A stretch of 64,000 nucleotides of DNA, from positions 11,401,302 through 11,465,301 of the forward strand of contig NW_024736071.1 of assembly GCF_018991925.1 (NCBI RefSeq), written 5' to 3'. The translations under genes were made by a program, and so were the position numbers. Shown here in pieces: positions 62,275-64,000 of the stretch. The DNA is from Homarus americanus (taxonomy: Eukaryota; Arthropoda; Malacostraca; Decapoda; Nephropidae). The notes beneath the pieces are model-generated. The model made no database searches, was not told where the DNA came from, and saw nothing but the letters and a program-made list of their open reading frames with translations. Position 1 is the stretch's first letter. The number at the start of each line of letters is the position of its first letter.

Positions 62275-63320
62275 AACTCGTAGTGTAGTAACTCCCTCCC
62301 AGATGGTGTTAGAAGGAACTCACGTGGTGTAGTAGTTCCCTCAGAAGGTGTTATGAGGGACCTGGCGTGGTGTAGTAATTCCCTTGCAGATGGTGTTATG
62401 AAGGGCCTCACTTGGTGTAGTAATTCCCTCACAGATGGTGTTATGAGGGACCTCACGTGGTGTAATAATTACCTTACACATGGTGTTATGAGGGACCTCA
62501 CGTGGTGTAGTAATTACCTCACAGATGGTGTTATGAGGGGCCTCACGTGGTGTAGTAACTCCCTCACAGATGGTGTGATGAGGGACTTGACGTGGTGTAG
62601 TAATTCCCTCACATATGGTGTTATGAGGGGCCTCACGTGGTGTAGTAACTCCCTCACAGATGGTGTTATGAGGGGCATCACGTGGTGAAGTAATTCCCTC
62701 ACAGATGGTGTTATGAGGGGCCTGACGTGGTGTAGTAATTACCTTACACATGGTGTTATGAGGGACCTCACGTGGTGTAGTAATTACCTCACAGATGGTG
62801 TTATGAGGGGCCTCACGTGGTGTAGTAACTCCCTCACAGATGGTGTGATGAGGGACTTGACGTGGTGTAGTAATTCCCTCACATATGGTGTTATGAGGGG
62901 CTTCACGTGGTGTAGTAACTCCCTCACAGATGGTGTTATGAGGGGCATCACGTGGTGAAGTAATTCCCTCACAGATGGTGTTATGAGGGCCTGACGTGGT
63001 GTAGTAATTCCCTCACAGATGGTGTTATGAGGGACATGTGGTGTAGTAATTCCCTCACATATGGTGTTATGAGGGACATGTGGTGTAGTAATTCCCTCAC
63101 AGATGGTGTTATGAGGGACCTGACGTGGTGTAGTAATTCCCTCACAGATGGTGTTATGAGGGATGGTGTAGTATTCCCTCACAGATGGTGTATGAAGGAC
63201 GTGGTGTAGTAATTCCCTCACATATGGTGTTATGAGGGACATGTGGTGTAGTAATTCCCTCACATATGGTGTTATGAGGGACATGTGGTGTAGTAATTCC
63301 CTCACAGATGGTGTTATATG
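62275..63320. repeat. Satellite with 45-bp units and a 270-bp higher-order repeat
   Basis: Units read CACGTGGTGTAGTAATTCCC then TCACAGATGGTGTTATGAGG. A block of six units at about 62,443-62,712 is repeated almost exactly at 62,713-62,982. Units after 63,000 are shorter and irregular. Confidence 0.95.
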
Positions 63321-63789
63321 AGTGAGGTTTGGTCGTAGGCCTTAAGGTATGACGTCATGACCATGGTAATAATTTTAAAAAAATATTAAAAGTTCTAAGT
63401 GTTATAAATAGAAATTAAAAATAAATTATGAAAAAAGTACACTGCAACTTTCTGATCACCCTGTATAGGCAAGATAAATCTGACAGACAGACAGACAGAC
63501 ACTCCTCGCATAGCCTGACGTTGATTCTTTATTTTCACAGGAAATCAGACGACTCAGGTTCTGAGTTTGGGTTGGTCCACCTTCACCTGTATGGAGCGAC
63601 TGAGTAGTACACAGAGTCTGCCCCTGAGTGTAGTTCATGACGGGCCGTCATTATACTGTGTCATCTGGTCTACACTGACTATATACTGTAGTAAGCCGAG
63701 TAATGGACTCGGTCTACACATCAGTGCCATCAGTCTGTTGTACTGTGCGTCCTGACCGACACAACATCCGGTGAATTTAAGAATAAAGA

Positions 63790-63905
63790 TATAAGACGAG
63801 CCTTTGCGTGTCAGGTGCAGTAGTGTCCAGTTGGGAGCAGCTGTTTATAGGTAGTCCTGCTGGCACGCGGCTGTTTAGTTGTCGGACTTTAGTTCTCTGG
63901 CTCAG
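63790..63905 (+). promoter_or_regulatory. Candidate TATA promoter and first exon at window edge
   Basis: TATAAG at 63790 is followed by GC-richer sequence ending CTCTGGCTCAG|GTGAGGATAC at 63905, a strong donor. TATA-to-donor distance is about 115 bp. No coding frame can be tied to it because the window ends. Confidence 0.35.
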
Positions 63906-64000
63906 GTGAGGATACTAGGGGGTGTATGTTGTTTTATGTGCATTAAGTTGTATTACATCACTCACTGCCTTCCTGTAGTGTGGTGTTTATATGATTAAAT

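Noticed and set aside
62253..63305. Frames with repeated SNSLTDGVMRGLTW or RELLHHVRPLITPS peptides
   Set aside because: The 45-bp satellite unit is a multiple of three and has no stop, so both strands stay open by chance.
62275..63320. CRISPR array
   Set aside because: Repeat units are contiguous with no unique spacers, and the genome is eukaryotic. The same applies to the other arrays.

Overview
This is eukaryotic, gene-poor, repeat-rich DNA. I read it as arthropod and most likely a decapod crustacean. The reasons are very long (TA)n, (TAA)n, (CA)n and (GA)n microsatellites, many minisatellites, CR1-like and RTE-like non-LTR retrotransposons, Tc1/mariner and hAT debris, and two short secreted C1q-domain genes of an invertebrate type. 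The taxon is an inference; no diagnostic marker gene is present.

The only genes I can reconstruct fully are two paralogues encoding secreted C1q-domain proteins. Gene A lies on the minus strand (transcript about 21,425 to 18,640; 177 aa). Gene B lies on the plus strand (about 36,460 to 45,080; 168 aa). They are head to head with about 15 kb of repeats between their promoters. Each has a TATA box, a non-coding first exon of the same length, an intron whose acceptor CAG directly precedes the ATG, and four coding exons with the same intron phases (2, 0, 2). From the first conserved cysteine to the end of gene B they align without gaps, with about two thirds identical residues by hand count. Gene A has a GC-AG intron where gene B has a GT-AG intron. 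Gene B's third coding-region intron (5.8 kb) holds an antisense CR1-like element, a minisatellite and a 324-bp hairpin MITE.

Layout. 0-3 kb: (TA)n tracts and one exon-like ORF of unknown identity. 3.6-10.6 kb: a Tc1/mariner MITE, two inverted remnants of one intron-containing transposase family, and a degenerate short-period array. 11-16.2 kb: RTE-like LINE fragments, one inside a minisatellite, plus a tRNA-like SINE head. 17-18.6 kb: a dispersed repeat copy. 18.6-22 kb: gene A, with a hAT remnant and a near-perfect hairpin upstream. 23-36 kb: minisatellites, a decayed CR1/L2-like LINE, and GA/CT tracts leading to gene B's promoter. 36.4-45.1 kb: gene B. 45-64 kb: MITEs, six large minisatellites or repeat arrays, one CpG-rich segment with an NRF1-like palindrome, and a possible promoter and first exon at the right edge.

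Most long open frames here (for example about 500 codons at 26-28 kb) are tandem repeats without stop codons, not genes.
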